The notes beneath the pieces were generated by a model, which was given only the letters and a program-made list of their open reading frames with translations, ran no database searches and was not told the DNA's origin. A program made the position numbers and the translations under genes. From Nocardia colli (GTDB taxonomy: Bacteria; Actinomycetota; Actinomycetes; Mycobacteriales; Mycobacteriaceae), in contig NZ_VXLC01000015.1 in NCBI RefSeq assembly GCF_008704205.1, forward strand, positions 186,001 through 250,000: a stretch of 64,000 nucleotides of DNA, given 5' to 3'. The stretch's first letter is position 1. Each line of letters begins with the position of its first letter. Positions 23,763 to 32,106 of this stretch are shown here, one piece after another.

Positions 23763-24956
23763 TCAGGAGATGCGCATGGGGAGTGTTTCCAGTCCCCGGG
23801 TGATGTTGTTCGGTTCCCGGACGGGGTCACCGGTGAGCTCCAGCGAGGTCGCTCGTTTGGCGAGCGCGGCGAACAACGCGTTCGCCTCCATCGACGCGAG
23901 AGTCCTTCCGGGACAGTTGTGTACGCCGAATCCGAAGCCGACCGTGTCGGCCGGATTGCGATCCGCCTGGAAACTGTCGGCGTCGGGATAATGGCGTTCG
24001 TCGCGGTTGGCCGCCCCGTAGGAGACCAAGACCCGGGCACCCTCGGGAATCGTGACGTCGTCGATCTCCCGGTCCTCGGTCGTGACCCGGGAGAAGTGCT
24101 GGATCGGCGTCTCCAGCCGGACGCCCTCCAGGAACGCGCCGGGGATCAGTTTCGGATCCTGCCGAATGGCCGCCCACTGATCCGGATTCTCGGCCAGCAG
24201 CCACAGGGTGCTGGCCACGCCGGCGATGGTGGTATCCAGCCCGGCGCACGCGTAGGCGCTCATGGTCATCAAGGCTTCGTTCTCGGTGATCTCACCGTGA
24301 CCGGCTGCCTCCCAGACGATTTGGCCGAAGCTGTCCGGCAGCAACTTGTCCGGCGTCGCATCGGTGACGAGGTACTGCATGAGCGCCTCGACATCCGGAA
24401 AGGTCGACAGCTGACGATCTCCGGGCGGCCCGAAGTAGTTGAACGCGCCGAGCGCCCAGACCAGAATCTTGTCCCGCTGTTCGTCGCGCGGAAAGCCGAT
24501 GAGGTCCATCACGATGTCCACCGGCAGCTTCGCCGCGAATTCGGTGACGCCGTCGAAGGTTTCGCGCTGCATCAGGTCACCGACCAGTTCGTCGGCGAGC
24601 TGCTCGATATTGCCCGCGACCTTGCGCACATACTTGGGCCGCAACGCATCGTCGAGGACCTTGCGCACGGCGCGGTGCCGCGGCGGGTCCATCGACAGCA
24701 GCGAGCCGTCGGACAGTTCGTTGGCCGTCGGGTTCATCGCGATGCCCTGGGCGGAACTGAACCCTTCCCAATCCACGAGCGCCGTGCGCACCTGGTCGTA
24801 CCGGAACAGCCCGTAGAGATCGTGTTCGGTCATCCGGACGACCGGCCCCAGGTCACGCAAGGTCTGATAGCTGGGGGCCGGATCGAGGAGGGCCTCGGTC
24901 GAGAACAGGTCCAGACCGGTCTCGACCGCCGCGCCGGAGGTCTCTGTCGTGGTCAC
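23763..24956 (-). CDS. Cytochrome P450, probable side-chain hydroxylase
   Basis: A 397-residue bacterial P450. The heme-binding loop FGFGVHNCPGR places the thiolate ligand at Cys348. The I-helix has CAGLDTT, and the K-helix ExxR lies in LEGVRLETP. The start is the GTG at 24956, overlapping the methyltransferase stop (GTGA); the frame is open further upstream but that part is the shadow of the methyltransferase gene. Ferredoxin and reductase are not encoded nearby. The likely reaction is hydroxylation of the propenyl side-chain methyl of the PBD or its precursor, the first step to the acrylamide of anthramycin. Substrate timing cannot be told from sequence. Confidence 0.9.
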   Translation of the reverse strand: MTTTETSGAAVETGLDLFSTEALLDPAPSYQTLRDLGPVVRMTEHDLYGLFRYDQVRTALVDWEGFSSAQGIAMNPTANELSDGSLLSMDPPRHRAVRKVLDDALRPKYVRKVAGNIEQLADELVGDLMQRETFDGVTEFAAKLPVDIVMDLIGFPRDEQRDKILVWALGAFNYFGPPGDRQLSTFPDVEALMQYLVTDATPDKLLPDSFGQIVWEAAGHGEITENEALMTMSAYACAGLDTTIAGVASTLWLLAENPDQWAAIRQDPKLIPGAFLEGVRLETPIQHFSRVTTEDREIDDVTIPEGARVLVSYGAANRDERHYPDADSFQADRNPADTVGFGFGVHNCPGRTLASMEANALFAALAKRATSLELTGDPVREPNNITRGLETLPMRIS

Positions 24957-26014
24957 GGCTGGTCCTTTCCGGCCAGGTCGTAGAAGCACAACCGCGGCCC
25001 GGCCTCCGGTCGCGTGTACATCCGGCGGCAGGTCAGTTCGGACTTCTCGAACACGTCGAACCAGGCGGCCCGATCGCGCGGCAGTCCCTGACCGGTCAGC
25101 ACATGGATGAGGAAGAAGTCGTCGTCGTTTTCCCTGCTGTCGTAACGGATTTCGGGCTCGCCGACCAGCAGGATCTTCAGCGCGGGGAACGTCGCCGAGA
25201 TCTCGTTCAACAGGTCGATGACGGCCTGCTCGCCGTGCCGGAAATGCTCGTGCAACGCGCTCATCATGCACAGCCCGTCGGCCTCGAAGCATTCCTTGGG
25301 CCAGGTCTTAGGCGCGAACGCGTCCCCGACGACGAACTTGACTCGATCGGCGACACCGGACGTGCGGGCGTGCTCGTTGGCCACCGCGACGGCATCGGCA
25401 TCGATATCCAGGCCGATACCGGTCAGCGAGGGGTCGCGCAGGCAGGCGTCCACCACCAATGACCCACCACCGCAACCGATGTCGAGAATGCGCTCGACCT
25501 TCCGGCCGCGCATCGCGGTCAGCAGGGTGGGCGTGTGGAACGCGGAGAACAGGGTGTCGCAGTGCGCGCCGAGCTTACCGCCGTCGCGGATCACGTCCTT
25601 GCCGTACACCGCCTTGCCGGTGAGCAGATCGCCGGTCCGGCTGGTGACCATCCCGTACGCGTCGACGTAGACGCCGAGGCGGGCCAGCGAGACATCGGTG
25701 GTGAGGAACTCGCCGAGCCGGGTCAGGAAGAACTCCTCGCCCCGGGTCTCGAGAATGCCCCGATTGACCAGGTACCGGAGAAAGCCGGGCCCCATCTCGG
25801 GATCTATCCCGGCCAGCAGCCCGCCGGCGGGGCTGCGCGGTCCGGACTTCAGCCGCTCCAGCAGCGGAGTATCGGCGATCGCCCGCACCGCGTGGCAGAC
25901 GTGCATCGCGCTGATCATCTCGGGCAGGTCGGACAGGGTGAACGCCTGCCATTCCCGGCGCTGCTGCTCATCGGTGAGTTCGATGATCTCCGGACGATAT
26001 TCGGTGGTCGTCAT
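24953..26014 (-). CDS. SAM-dependent C-methyltransferase of the 4-alkyl-dehydroproline pathway (Apd4/LmbW type)
   Basis: A 353-residue methyltransferase. An N-terminal helical dimerisation region precedes a Rossmann domain with motif I ILDIGCGGGSL (near residue 175), the acidic residue GIGLDID, and LCMMSALHEH. Clusters for lincomycin, hormaomycin and PBDs with C3 side chains carry a methyltransferase that adds a carbon to the hydropyrrole precursor. Position next to the gamma-glutamyltransferase homologue supports that role. It overlaps the P450 gene by four bases. A different role, such as N- or O-methylation, cannot be excluded from sequence alone. Confidence 0.8.
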   Translation of the reverse strand: MTTTEYRPEIIELTDEQQRREWQAFTLSDLPEMISAMHVCHAVRAIADTPLLERLKSGPRSPAGGLLAGIDPEMGPGFLRYLVNRGILETRGEEFFLTRLGEFLTTDVSLARLGVYVDAYGMVTSRTGDLLTGKAVYGKDVIRDGGKLGAHCDTLFSAFHTPTLLTAMRGRKVERILDIGCGGGSLVVDACLRDPSLTGIGLDIDADAVAVANEHARTSGVADRVKFVVGDAFAPKTWPKECFEADGLCMMSALHEHFRHGEQAVIDLLNEISATFPALKILLVGEPEIRYDSRENDDDFFLIHVLTGQGLPRDRAAWFDVFEKSELTCRRMYTRPEAGPRLCFYDLAGKDQP

Positions 26015-26047
26015 CGTTGTTCCTTTCGAAGATGGTGTCGTCCAGCG

Positions 26048-27847
26048 CTATTCGGCTACGGCGTAGGCGTGCCGCTTGCGCGGGCTCGCGGCCGCGCGGA
26101 CGAACTCGTGGTCCTCGGTGAACCCGGTCGCGCAGACCCGGCCCAGCGAGTACGCGGGGACGAGTTCCACCTCGTGGCCGCGCTGTTCCAGCTGCTGGAC
26201 GACCGCCGGATCACAGGTCTCCTCGGCGACCAGGACGCCGGGCCGGTGCGCGTGCGGGGTGAACGACGCGGGCACCTGATCGGTATGGAAGGCGGTGGTT
26301 TCGGTGGCGGTCTGGAAGTCGAGGCCGAAGTCGACGACGTTGAGGAAGAACTGCAACGTCCACTGGTCCTGCCGGTCGCCGCCCGGCGTGCCGAAGGCGA
26401 CATACGGGCGGCCGTCGCGCAGCACGACCGTCGGGCTGAGCGTGGTCCGCGGCCGCTTGCCGGGCGCCAGCGAGTTCGGATGATCGGGGGTGAGGTAACC
26501 GCACTGACCGCGGGTGCCCAGCGAGAAGCCGAGACTCGCGATGGTCGGCGAACTCTTCAGCCAGCCGCCGCTGGGCGTCGCGGCGACCATGTTGCCGTGC
26601 CGATCGACCGCGGTGACGGTGACGGTGTCGCCCTTCGTCGTGGTCTCCTGCAAGATCGTCGGTAATCCGTTGCGCAGCTGCGACATCCACTCGGTCTCGG
26701 CCTCCGGGTAGTCCGGCACCGATCGTTCTGGAATGAACGAGGTACGACCGCCGGGCGCACCCGGTCGCAGCTCCAGCGCGGCCCGCGGACCGACCAGCGC
26801 CCGCCGTTCCCGGCTGTACTCCTCGTTGAGCAGGCCGGCCAGGGGCACGCCGCTGAATGCCGGATCCCCGTACCACGCTTCACGATCGGCCATCGCGAGC
26901 TTCGTGCACTCCGTCACGGTATGCAGATAGTCGGCACTGCCCAGGCCCATCTTCGCCAGATCGAATCCGTCCAACAGAGCGATCTGCTGGAGGAACACCG
27001 GCCCCTGCGACCACGGCCCCGGCTTGAACACCTGGTGCGCACCGTAGTTGTAGCTCGGTGCGGTCTCGACCGTGGCCTGCCAGCCGGCGAGGTCGTCGGC
27101 GGTCAGCAGTCCGCTGTGCCGCCTGCCGGTGGAATCCAGCATCGGACCCGACGCGAGGAACTCCGAGATCTCCTCCGCCACAAAGCCTTTGTAATAGGCG
27201 TCGTGTGCGGCCTGGATCTGCGCCTCGCGATCGGCCGACGCGGACTCCGCCGCCTTGATCAGCCGCTGATAGGTGTTGGCGAGCGCCGGATTACGGAATC
27301 GGCTGCCCGCCGCCGGCGCGACGCCGCCCTTCAGATACGTCTGACCCGACCCGGTCCACTCGTCGCGGAACAGCGGAGCGAGCACCTGGATGGCCTGGGC
27401 GGTCTCGGGCAGCAGCGGAAAACCGTTGTCCGCGTAGCCGATCGCCGGTTGCAGCACCTCGGCCAGATGCATGGTCCCGAACTCCGCGAGCATCCGCATC
27501 CAGCCACCGAACGCGCCGGGCACGCAGGCGGGCAGCAGCCCCGACCCGGGGATGCCGCTCAGCCCGAGCTCGGCGAAGGTATCGATGCTGACCGCGCGCG
27601 GCATCGGGCCCTGACCGCAGATCTGCTGCACGTCACCGCTTTTCGCGCGATGCGCGACAACGGACAGGTCACCGCCGAGACCGTTGAAGTGTGGTTCCAC
27701 GACCTGGAGCACGAAACCGGCGGCGACCGCGGCGTCGAAGGCGTTGCCGCCGTTGGCCAGAATGCGCATGCCCGCGGCGGAGGCGAGCCAGTGCGTACTG
27801 GACACTGCACCGGTGGTCCCGGTCAGCTCGGGCTTGGATGGAGGCAT
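26048..27847 (-). CDS. Gamma-glutamyltransferase homologue, C-C hydrolase of hydropyrrole pathway (Apd3/LmbA type)
   Basis: A 599-residue N-terminal-nucleophile hydrolase of the gamma-glutamyltransferase family. The autoprocessing threonine is Thr408 in KGDTVTVTAVDRHGNMVA, which aligns with the T-T-H-x-S-V-V-D of classical enzymes; a TPSGGW loop follows. No signal peptide is visible (start MPPSKPELTG), unlike the exported glutathione enzymes, so it acts in the cytoplasm. In 4-alkyl-proline pathways the homologue LmbA does not handle glutathione but cleaves a C-C bond to remove a two-carbon unit as oxalate. The ATG at 27847 is set by alignment with the family; the longer open frame upstream is a shadow of the FAD oxidase gene. 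Confidence 0.88.
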   Translation of the reverse strand: MPPSKPELTGTTGAVSSTHWLASAAGMRILANGGNAFDAAVAAGFVLQVVEPHFNGLGGDLSVVAHRAKSGDVQQICGQGPMPRAVSIDTFAELGLSGIPGSGLLPACVPGAFGGWMRMLAEFGTMHLAEVLQPAIGYADNGFPLLPETAQAIQVLAPLFRDEWTGSGQTYLKGGVAPAAGSRFRNPALANTYQRLIKAAESASADREAQIQAAHDAYYKGFVAEEISEFLASGPMLDSTGRRHSGLLTADDLAGWQATVETAPSYNYGAHQVFKPGPWSQGPVFLQQIALLDGFDLAKMGLGSADYLHTVTECTKLAMADREAWYGDPAFSGVPLAGLLNEEYSRERRALVGPRAALELRPGAPGGRTSFIPERSVPDYPEAETEWMSQLRNGLPTILQETTTKGDTVTVTAVDRHGNMVAATPSGGWLKSSPTIASLGFSLGTRGQCGYLTPDHPNSLAPGKRPRTTLSPTVVLRDGRPYVAFGTPGGDRQDQWTLQFFLNVVDFGLDFQTATETTAFHTDQVPASFTPHAHRPGVLVAEETCDPAVVQQLEQRGHEVELVPAYSLGRVCATGFTEDHEFVRAAASPRKRHAYAVAE

Positions 27848-27858
27848 GGGGAAACTCC

Positions 27859-29322
27859 CTAGTCGTCTTGAAAGATCTTGAGACCCGGCGCGAGAATGGC
27901 GCTGGGGTCGTAGCGAGTCTTCGCGGCCCGGAACGCCGCCCACTTGTCGCCGTAATGCGCCCGCCAGTCCTGCGCAGTGAAACGCAGCGAGCCGATCGGA
28001 TAGAGCACGGCCCCGTACTCCGCGCGCGCATGGGCGAACATGCGGTCGTTGCGATCCAGCATTTCCTCGATGAACGCCGGATCGACGCCGGGCGTCTCGG
28101 CCACCGTGTTGATGTCGAGCACGAACACCCAATCGGAGCCGTTCGCCTCGGGCACCGGCGGCAGCGGCCGGGTCAGCTGCGAGCGCCGCTGCGGATACAG
28201 CAGGCTGATCCCGAACGGCCCGATATCGCGCGCGCTGAGCTGCGCCTGGACCTCGCCGACGTACTCCTCGACCACGGAACCGGACAGCCACACGTCGTAC
28301 CACGGCTTGACCAGCCGATCCCAGCCCACCTCGGCGCGCATGCCGTCGACCAAAGTGTCGATCTTGTAGGCGTAATCCAGGTAGGTGGTGTCGTCGATCA
28401 ACGCCTCGGTGGTCAGGCCCTCGGTGGCGACCGCGTCGTCCGGCGGGGTGGCCGGATCGTAAAGGACTGTCGCATAGAGCCGATGGGTCGGCGCGGAATC
28501 CGGCGAGTACAGCTCGGCGTAGACGTGGTCGATGGCCGGTCGCTCGATGAGCGTGCGCACATCGCGGAAGAACTTCGCGTTGTCGGTGTACTCCAGCACG
28601 TAGGAGCGGGCGCGTTCGGTCGCGGGCACCAGGTCGAGCACGGCCTTGGTGATGACGCCGCATTGGCCGAGCCCGCCGAGGACCGCCTCGAACAGGTCGG
28701 GCTTGTGCTGCGGCGAGCAGCGCTCGATCGCGCCGGTCCCGGTGACGACCTCGAGTTCCCGCACGTGATCGACGTGCAGCCCGGTGTTCAGCGCGCCGAC
28801 CAGCCCGCCGAGCCCGCCCACCGAGAGCGTGCCGCCCACGGTCAGCGAGGTGTAGCCGGTGACGGCCGGCGGCGTCAGCTTCGGTGTCCGCGCGTAGGCG
28901 GCGTTGATCAGGTCTTTCCACAGGATTCCGGCGTCGACTTCGGCGACATCCTTACCGATGGAATGGATGCGGTTGAGGTACTTGTTCTCGATCACCAGGC
29001 CGTCGGTGAGACCCTGGCCGAGCGTGGTGTGCGCCGCGCCCCGGGTCGACACGCTGACGTCGTGCGCGCGGCAGAAGCGGATCATCGCGGCGATGTCCTC
29101 CGCCGAGCGCGGACGCAGGACCGCGGCGGGCTTGTGGTTGGTGATATTGCCCAGATCGGTGGCGACCGCGGCGCGCGACTCCTCGTCGACGAGCAGCTCA
29201 CCCTCCAGCGCGGGCGCGGTAGCGAACGACAGTCCCGCGTTCTCGCCGGTGACCCACGTGCGTTCGAGCGGATCGAAACCGACTATCGCGGACTGTATGG
29301 TGCCGGCGCTGAATTCAGGCAC
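27859..29322 (-). CDS. FAD-linked oxidase (cytokinin-dehydrogenase-like)
   Basis: A 487-residue flavoprotein with an FAD-binding 4 (PCMH) domain: AVLRPRSAEDIAAMIRFCR, then STRGAAHTTLGQGL, with the His after RGAA as a possible covalent FAD site, and GGTLSVGGLGG. The C-terminal half, ending PSAILAPGLKIF, looks like the cytokinin-binding family. Related oxidases occur in some PBD clusters without a firm role. Oxidation of a ring C-N or C-C bond of the hydropyrrole or of the final imine are options; this is inference. The GTG at 29322 has AAAGGAG upstream. It is probably the first gene of the minus-strand biosynthetic operon. Confidence 0.82.
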   Translation of the reverse strand: MPEFSAGTIQSAIVGFDPLERTWVTGENAGLSFATAPALEGELLVDEESRAAVATDLGNITNHKPAAVLRPRSAEDIAAMIRFCRAHDVSVSTRGAAHTTLGQGLTDGLVIENKYLNRIHSIGKDVAEVDAGILWKDLINAAYARTPKLTPPAVTGYTSLTVGGTLSVGGLGGLVGALNTGLHVDHVRELEVVTGTGAIERCSPQHKPDLFEAVLGGLGQCGVITKAVLDLVPATERARSYVLEYTDNAKFFRDVRTLIERPAIDHVYAELYSPDSAPTHRLYATVLYDPATPPDDAVATEGLTTEALIDDTTYLDYAYKIDTLVDGMRAEVGWDRLVKPWYDVWLSGSVVEEYVGEVQAQLSARDIGPFGISLLYPQRRSQLTRPLPPVPEANGSDWVFVLDINTVAETPGVDPAFIEEMLDRNDRMFAHARAEYGAVLYPIGSLRFTAQDWRAHYGDKWAAFRAAKTRYDPSAILAPGLKIFQDD

Positions 29323-29402
29323 GGCAAACTCCTTTCGACGCAATGGTTTCGGCCGATGGCAAGCACGATGGCTGCGGCCGATTTCCACTACATCGAACAT
29401 AT

Positions 29403-29451
29403 CCGGACGGCTATGTCCGGCACATCCAGAGAATCCTCAAGTTACTGTCAA
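29403..29451 (-). promoter_or_regulatory. Promoter and operator-like inverted repeat before the FAD oxidase operon
   Basis: On the minus strand a perfect -35 TTGACA lies at 29451-29446. A weak -10 (TGGATG) follows after 17 bases. A perfect 6-6-6 inverted repeat, CCGGAC-N6-GTCCGG (29403-29420), would overlap the start point, about 80 bases before the FAD oxidase start codon. The sequence differs from the MarR-linked ATTTCC-N4-GGAAACTAGTT sites, so a different regulator may bind. Confidence 0.4.
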
Positions 29452-29480
29452 ATGCTCTTGAAGCGATATGACAGCGCAGG

Positions 29481-29960
29481 TTACGGCGAAATCGGCGCGG
29501 GCTGCGCGGCCATATGGATCGCCTCGGCGACTTTGCCGCACAGTTCGGCGAAAATTGCTTGCTCGGCCGGCGTGAGCACGGACTCGGCGATGGTGGCGTT
29601 GTCCCGCCTGCATTCGGCTGCGCGGTCGAGGAATTCGCGTCCGATCGCGGTGAGCGAGGTGGTCTGCTCGCGCCGGTCGGTGCCGAGCGCCGCCTGTTCC
29701 ACCAGGTCCTGATCCTTCAGCACGCGCAGTGCTTTGGACATGGTCGGGCGCGAGACGCTCAGTGCGTCGCTCAGCGCCGACGGCGTCATCGGCCCACGCA
29801 GACGCAGCATTTCGAGCACGTCGTACTGCTGCCAGGTCACCCGCTCGGGGGTCGTCCGGGTGCGGCGCGCCACCAGCACACAGGTCAGGTGGGCCAGCGC
29901 GTTCTCTATCCCGTCCTGCCAGTCGAGTACCTGGCTGTGGTCGTTTTCGTCGACAGGCAC
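29481..29960 (-). CDS. MarR-family transcriptional regulator
   Basis: A 159-residue winged-helix protein. The DNA-binding core is visible at LEMLRLRGPMTPSALSDALSV, SRPTMSKALRVLKDQDLVEQ and the wing GTDRREQTTSLTAIGREFLDRA. N- and C-terminal helices would form the dimer interface and ligand pocket. MarR proteins near resistance genes usually repress them until a drug or intermediate binds. It diverges from the VOC/MFS resistance pair; the 103-bp gap holds one of two copies of the candidate operator, and the second copy precedes the UvrA-like gene. Start GTG 29960 has GAGGAGAG upstream. Confidence 0.9.
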   Translation of the reverse strand: MPVDENDHSQVLDWQDGIENALAHLTCVLVARRTRTTPERVTWQQYDVLEMLRLRGPMTPSALSDALSVSRPTMSKALRVLKDQDLVEQAALGTDRREQTTSLTAIGREFLDRAAECRRDNATIAESVLTPAEQAIFAELCGKVAEAIHMAAQPAPISP

Positions 29961-29989
29961 TGGTCTCTCCTCACCCGGTCGTGGACTTG

Positions 29990-30010
29990 ATTTCCCGTCG
30001 GAAACTAGTT
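29990..30010 (+). promoter_or_regulatory. Candidate MarR operator in the MarR/VOC divergent region
   Basis: ATTTCC-CGTC-GGAAACTAGTT matches 17 of 17 non-spacer positions with the site before the UvrA-like gene. It lies between the divergent starts of marR (29960) and the VOC gene (30064), where one dimer could control both promoters. The core TTTCC-N4-GGAAA is an inverted repeat of a size usual for MarR dimers. Confidence 0.65.
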
Positions 30011-30063
30011 TACAGTAATTAGTGCTACACCAACTCGTACTCTGTCATACAGGAGGAGTGGTT

Positions 30064-30816
30064 ATGAGCACCTCGGGTACACACCCGACAACCGTGGGGT
30101 GGTTCGAAATCGCCGCCACCGATCCCGACCTCGGTAAGCAGTTCTACCAGGGGATATTCGACTGGCAATTCACCTCGTTCGGCCCCGGTTATTACACGAT
30201 CACCGCACCCGGCGCGTCGGCGAGCATGGGCGCATTGCGCCGCGGCAGCGAGGACGCGCTGTGGATCAGTGTCGTATGCGACGACATCGGCGCGACGATT
30301 CCGCGCCTGGAAACATTGGGCGCCAAGGTTTTCGAGGATCCCGCGCGGACCGCCGCGGGCGATCTGCATGCGGTGATCACCGATGTGCAGGGGAACAAAA
30401 TCGGACTGTTCGAACCCGCTGCGCGCGAGCAGGCGCGGCCGGCCCCGGTGCCGAACGGGACGGCGTGGTTCGAAATCGGCACAACGGATTTCGAGGCCAC
30501 CCGGACATTCTATGAACACGCTTTCGGCTGGACCTACGCACGCGACGAGGCTGCCGAAGGGGCGGTCTACTACAGCGTGCACGCGGGCGGCGCCGAGGCG
30601 CCGATCGGCGGGACGATGGACGTCACCGCCCTGCCGAATCCGGCCGACTACGCGATACCGGGGCTGCTCGTCACCGACGTCGCCGACCTGCTCACCCGCG
30701 TCGAACACGCAGGCGGACAACGGCTTATGGACCCGTTCTCCGACGCGACCGGCCTGATCATCGGACAGTTCACCGACCCGTTCGGCAACCGGTGGACCGC
30801 GTTCGCCCAGCCGTGA
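30064..30816 (+). CDS. Tandem VOC (glyoxalase/bleomycin-resistance fold) protein
   Basis: A 250-residue protein made of two vicinal-oxygen-chelate units (about 5-120 and 130-250), each beginning with TVGWFEIAATDPDLGKQFY or its repeat GTAWFEIGTTDFEATRTFY and containing a D-F-G-N/Q-G-N end motif. Such proteins bind hydrophobic drugs or act as metalloenzymes; in antibiotic clusters they often sequester the product. Here it leads a two-gene operon with an exporter, under the MarR-linked operator, so drug binding is more likely than catalysis. ATG 30064 has a strong AGGAGGAG. An earlier in-frame ATG at 30022 lies inside the promoter region. Confidence 0.82.
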   Translation: MSTSGTHPTTVGWFEIAATDPDLGKQFYQGIFDWQFTSFGPGYYTITAPGASASMGALRRGSEDALWISVVCDDIGATIPRLETLGAKVFEDPARTAAGDLHAVITDVQGNKIGLFEPAAREQARPAPVPNGTAWFEIGTTDFEATRTFYEHAFGWTYARDEAAEGAVYYSVHAGGAEAPIGGTMDVTALPNPADYAIPGLLVTDVADLLTRVEHAGGQRLMDPFSDATGLIIGQFTDPFGNRWTAFAQP

Positions 30817-30824
30817 GGGGTGCC

Positions 30825-32021
30825 ATGCCGTTCGCCGTATATGTGTTGGGCCTGGGCGTCTTCTGCCTCAACACCACCGAAATCATGGTCGCTGGGCTGA
30901 TTCCCGGCATGTCGAGCGACCTCGGTGTCTCCATCGCCGCCATCGGCTACCTCGTCTCGATCTTCGCCTTCGGCATGGTCGTCGGCGGGCCGGCCCTGAT
31001 TGTCGGCCTGTCGAAGGTGCCGCAGAAGAAGTCGCTGATCTGGCTGCTCGTGGTGTTCGTGGTCGGGCAGACGATCGGCGCTCTGGCGCAAGACTATTGG
31101 GTGCTGGTGATCGCCCGGGTGGTGACCGCGCTGGCCGCCTCGGCGTTCTTCGGCGTCGGCGCCGCGGTCTGCGTGCGTCTCGTCGGCGCCGAACGGCGCG
31201 GACGCGCCATGTCGGTGCTGTACGGCGGCATGATGGTCGCTCAGGTCGTCGGCCTGCCGCTGGCCACCTTCATCGAGCAGCACTTCGGTTGGCGGGCCAG
31301 CTTCTGGCTGGTCGACGCGCTGGCGGTGGTGTGCATCGCCGCGGTCGTGGCGCTGGTCCCGTCCGGCGGCAATACCCAGACCATGGACTTCCGATCGGAG
31401 GTCCCGGCCTTCCGGAACCTGCGGCTGTGGGGCGCGTACGCGACCAATGCCCTGGTCATCGGCTCGGTCGTGGCCGGATTCACCTATCTGTCACCGATTT
31501 TCACCGATGCCACGCACTTCGCGCCGGCCACGGTGCCACTGTTGTTCGCCGTGTACGGGATCGCCACCGTGGTGGGCAATGCCGTCGTCGGCCGGTTCGC
31601 GGACCGGTACACGCGGCCGATCCTGTTCGCGGGCTTGATCGCATTGATGCTGGTACTCGCGGGTTTCGCGCTGTGCGTCGAGTACAAAGCGCCGACGATC
31701 GCCGCCACCGTACTGCTCGGCCTGATCGGCCTGCCGCTCAACCCGGCCATGGCGGCCAGGGTGATGTCGGTGTCCAACGAGGGTGCACTGGTCAACACCG
31801 TCAACGGGTCCGCCATCAACATCGGTGTCGTCATCGGCCCGTGGCTCGGCGGCATCGGGATCAGCGCCGGGCTCGGCCTCACCGCGCCGCTCTGGATCGG
31901 CGCCGCCATGGCGCTGGGCGGACTGCTGACGCTGATACCTGATCTGCTGCAACGCAATCAGGCCCCTGCGCAGACGGCGATGCAGCCGGTTCGCGCCGAG
32001 GAAGCCGGACAGAGCTCGTAG
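30825..32021 (+). CDS. MFS drug exporter (DHA1 type)
   Basis: A 398-residue, 12-helix transporter similar to chloramphenicol exporters of actinomycetes (CmlR/Cmx-like). It starts MPFAVYVLGLGVFCLNTTEIMVAGLIPGMSSDLG, with GYLVSIFAFGMVVGGP and a motif-A-like GRFADRYTRP loop. It begins nine bases after the VOC gene and shares its promoter. The probable task is to pump out the PBD or a protected precursor. A strong hairpin terminator follows. Confidence 0.9.
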   Translation: MPFAVYVLGLGVFCLNTTEIMVAGLIPGMSSDLGVSIAAIGYLVSIFAFGMVVGGPALIVGLSKVPQKKSLIWLLVVFVVGQTIGALAQDYWVLVIARVVTALAASAFFGVGAAVCVRLVGAERRGRAMSVLYGGMMVAQVVGLPLATFIEQHFGWRASFWLVDALAVVCIAAVVALVPSGGNTQTMDFRSEVPAFRNLRLWGAYATNALVIGSVVAGFTYLSPIFTDATHFAPATVPLLFAVYGIATVVGNAVVGRFADRYTRPILFAGLIALMLVLAGFALCVEYKAPTIAATVLLGLIGLPLNPAMAARVMSVSNEGALVNTVNGSAINIGVVIGPWLGGIGISAGLGLTAPLWIGAAMALGGLLTLIPDLLQRNQAPAQTAMQPVRAEEAGQSS

Positions 32022-32070
32022 CCGCCGTCAATTCAGTTGCGGCGTATTATGTTTCATAGCTGAACCGGCC

Positions 32071-32106
32071 AGTTGGGCGGCGTCGCAGTGTGCGCGCCGC
32101 CCAATT
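32071..32106 (+). terminator. Hairpin terminator after the exporter gene
   Basis: AGTTGGGCGGCG (32071-32082) pairs with CGCCGCCCAATT (32095-32106) over a 12-base loop; one G-T pair, otherwise perfect. It separates the resistance pair from the large biosynthetic operon that follows on the same strand. Confidence 0.7.

Noticed and set aside
26048..28921. 957-codon open frame on the minus strand that includes the gamma-glutamyltransferase homologue
   Set aside because: The first 350 codons are Arg/Ala/Gly-rich and antiparallel in style to no family; they are the shadow of the FAD oxidase gene. The family alignment starts at MPPSKPEL (27847).
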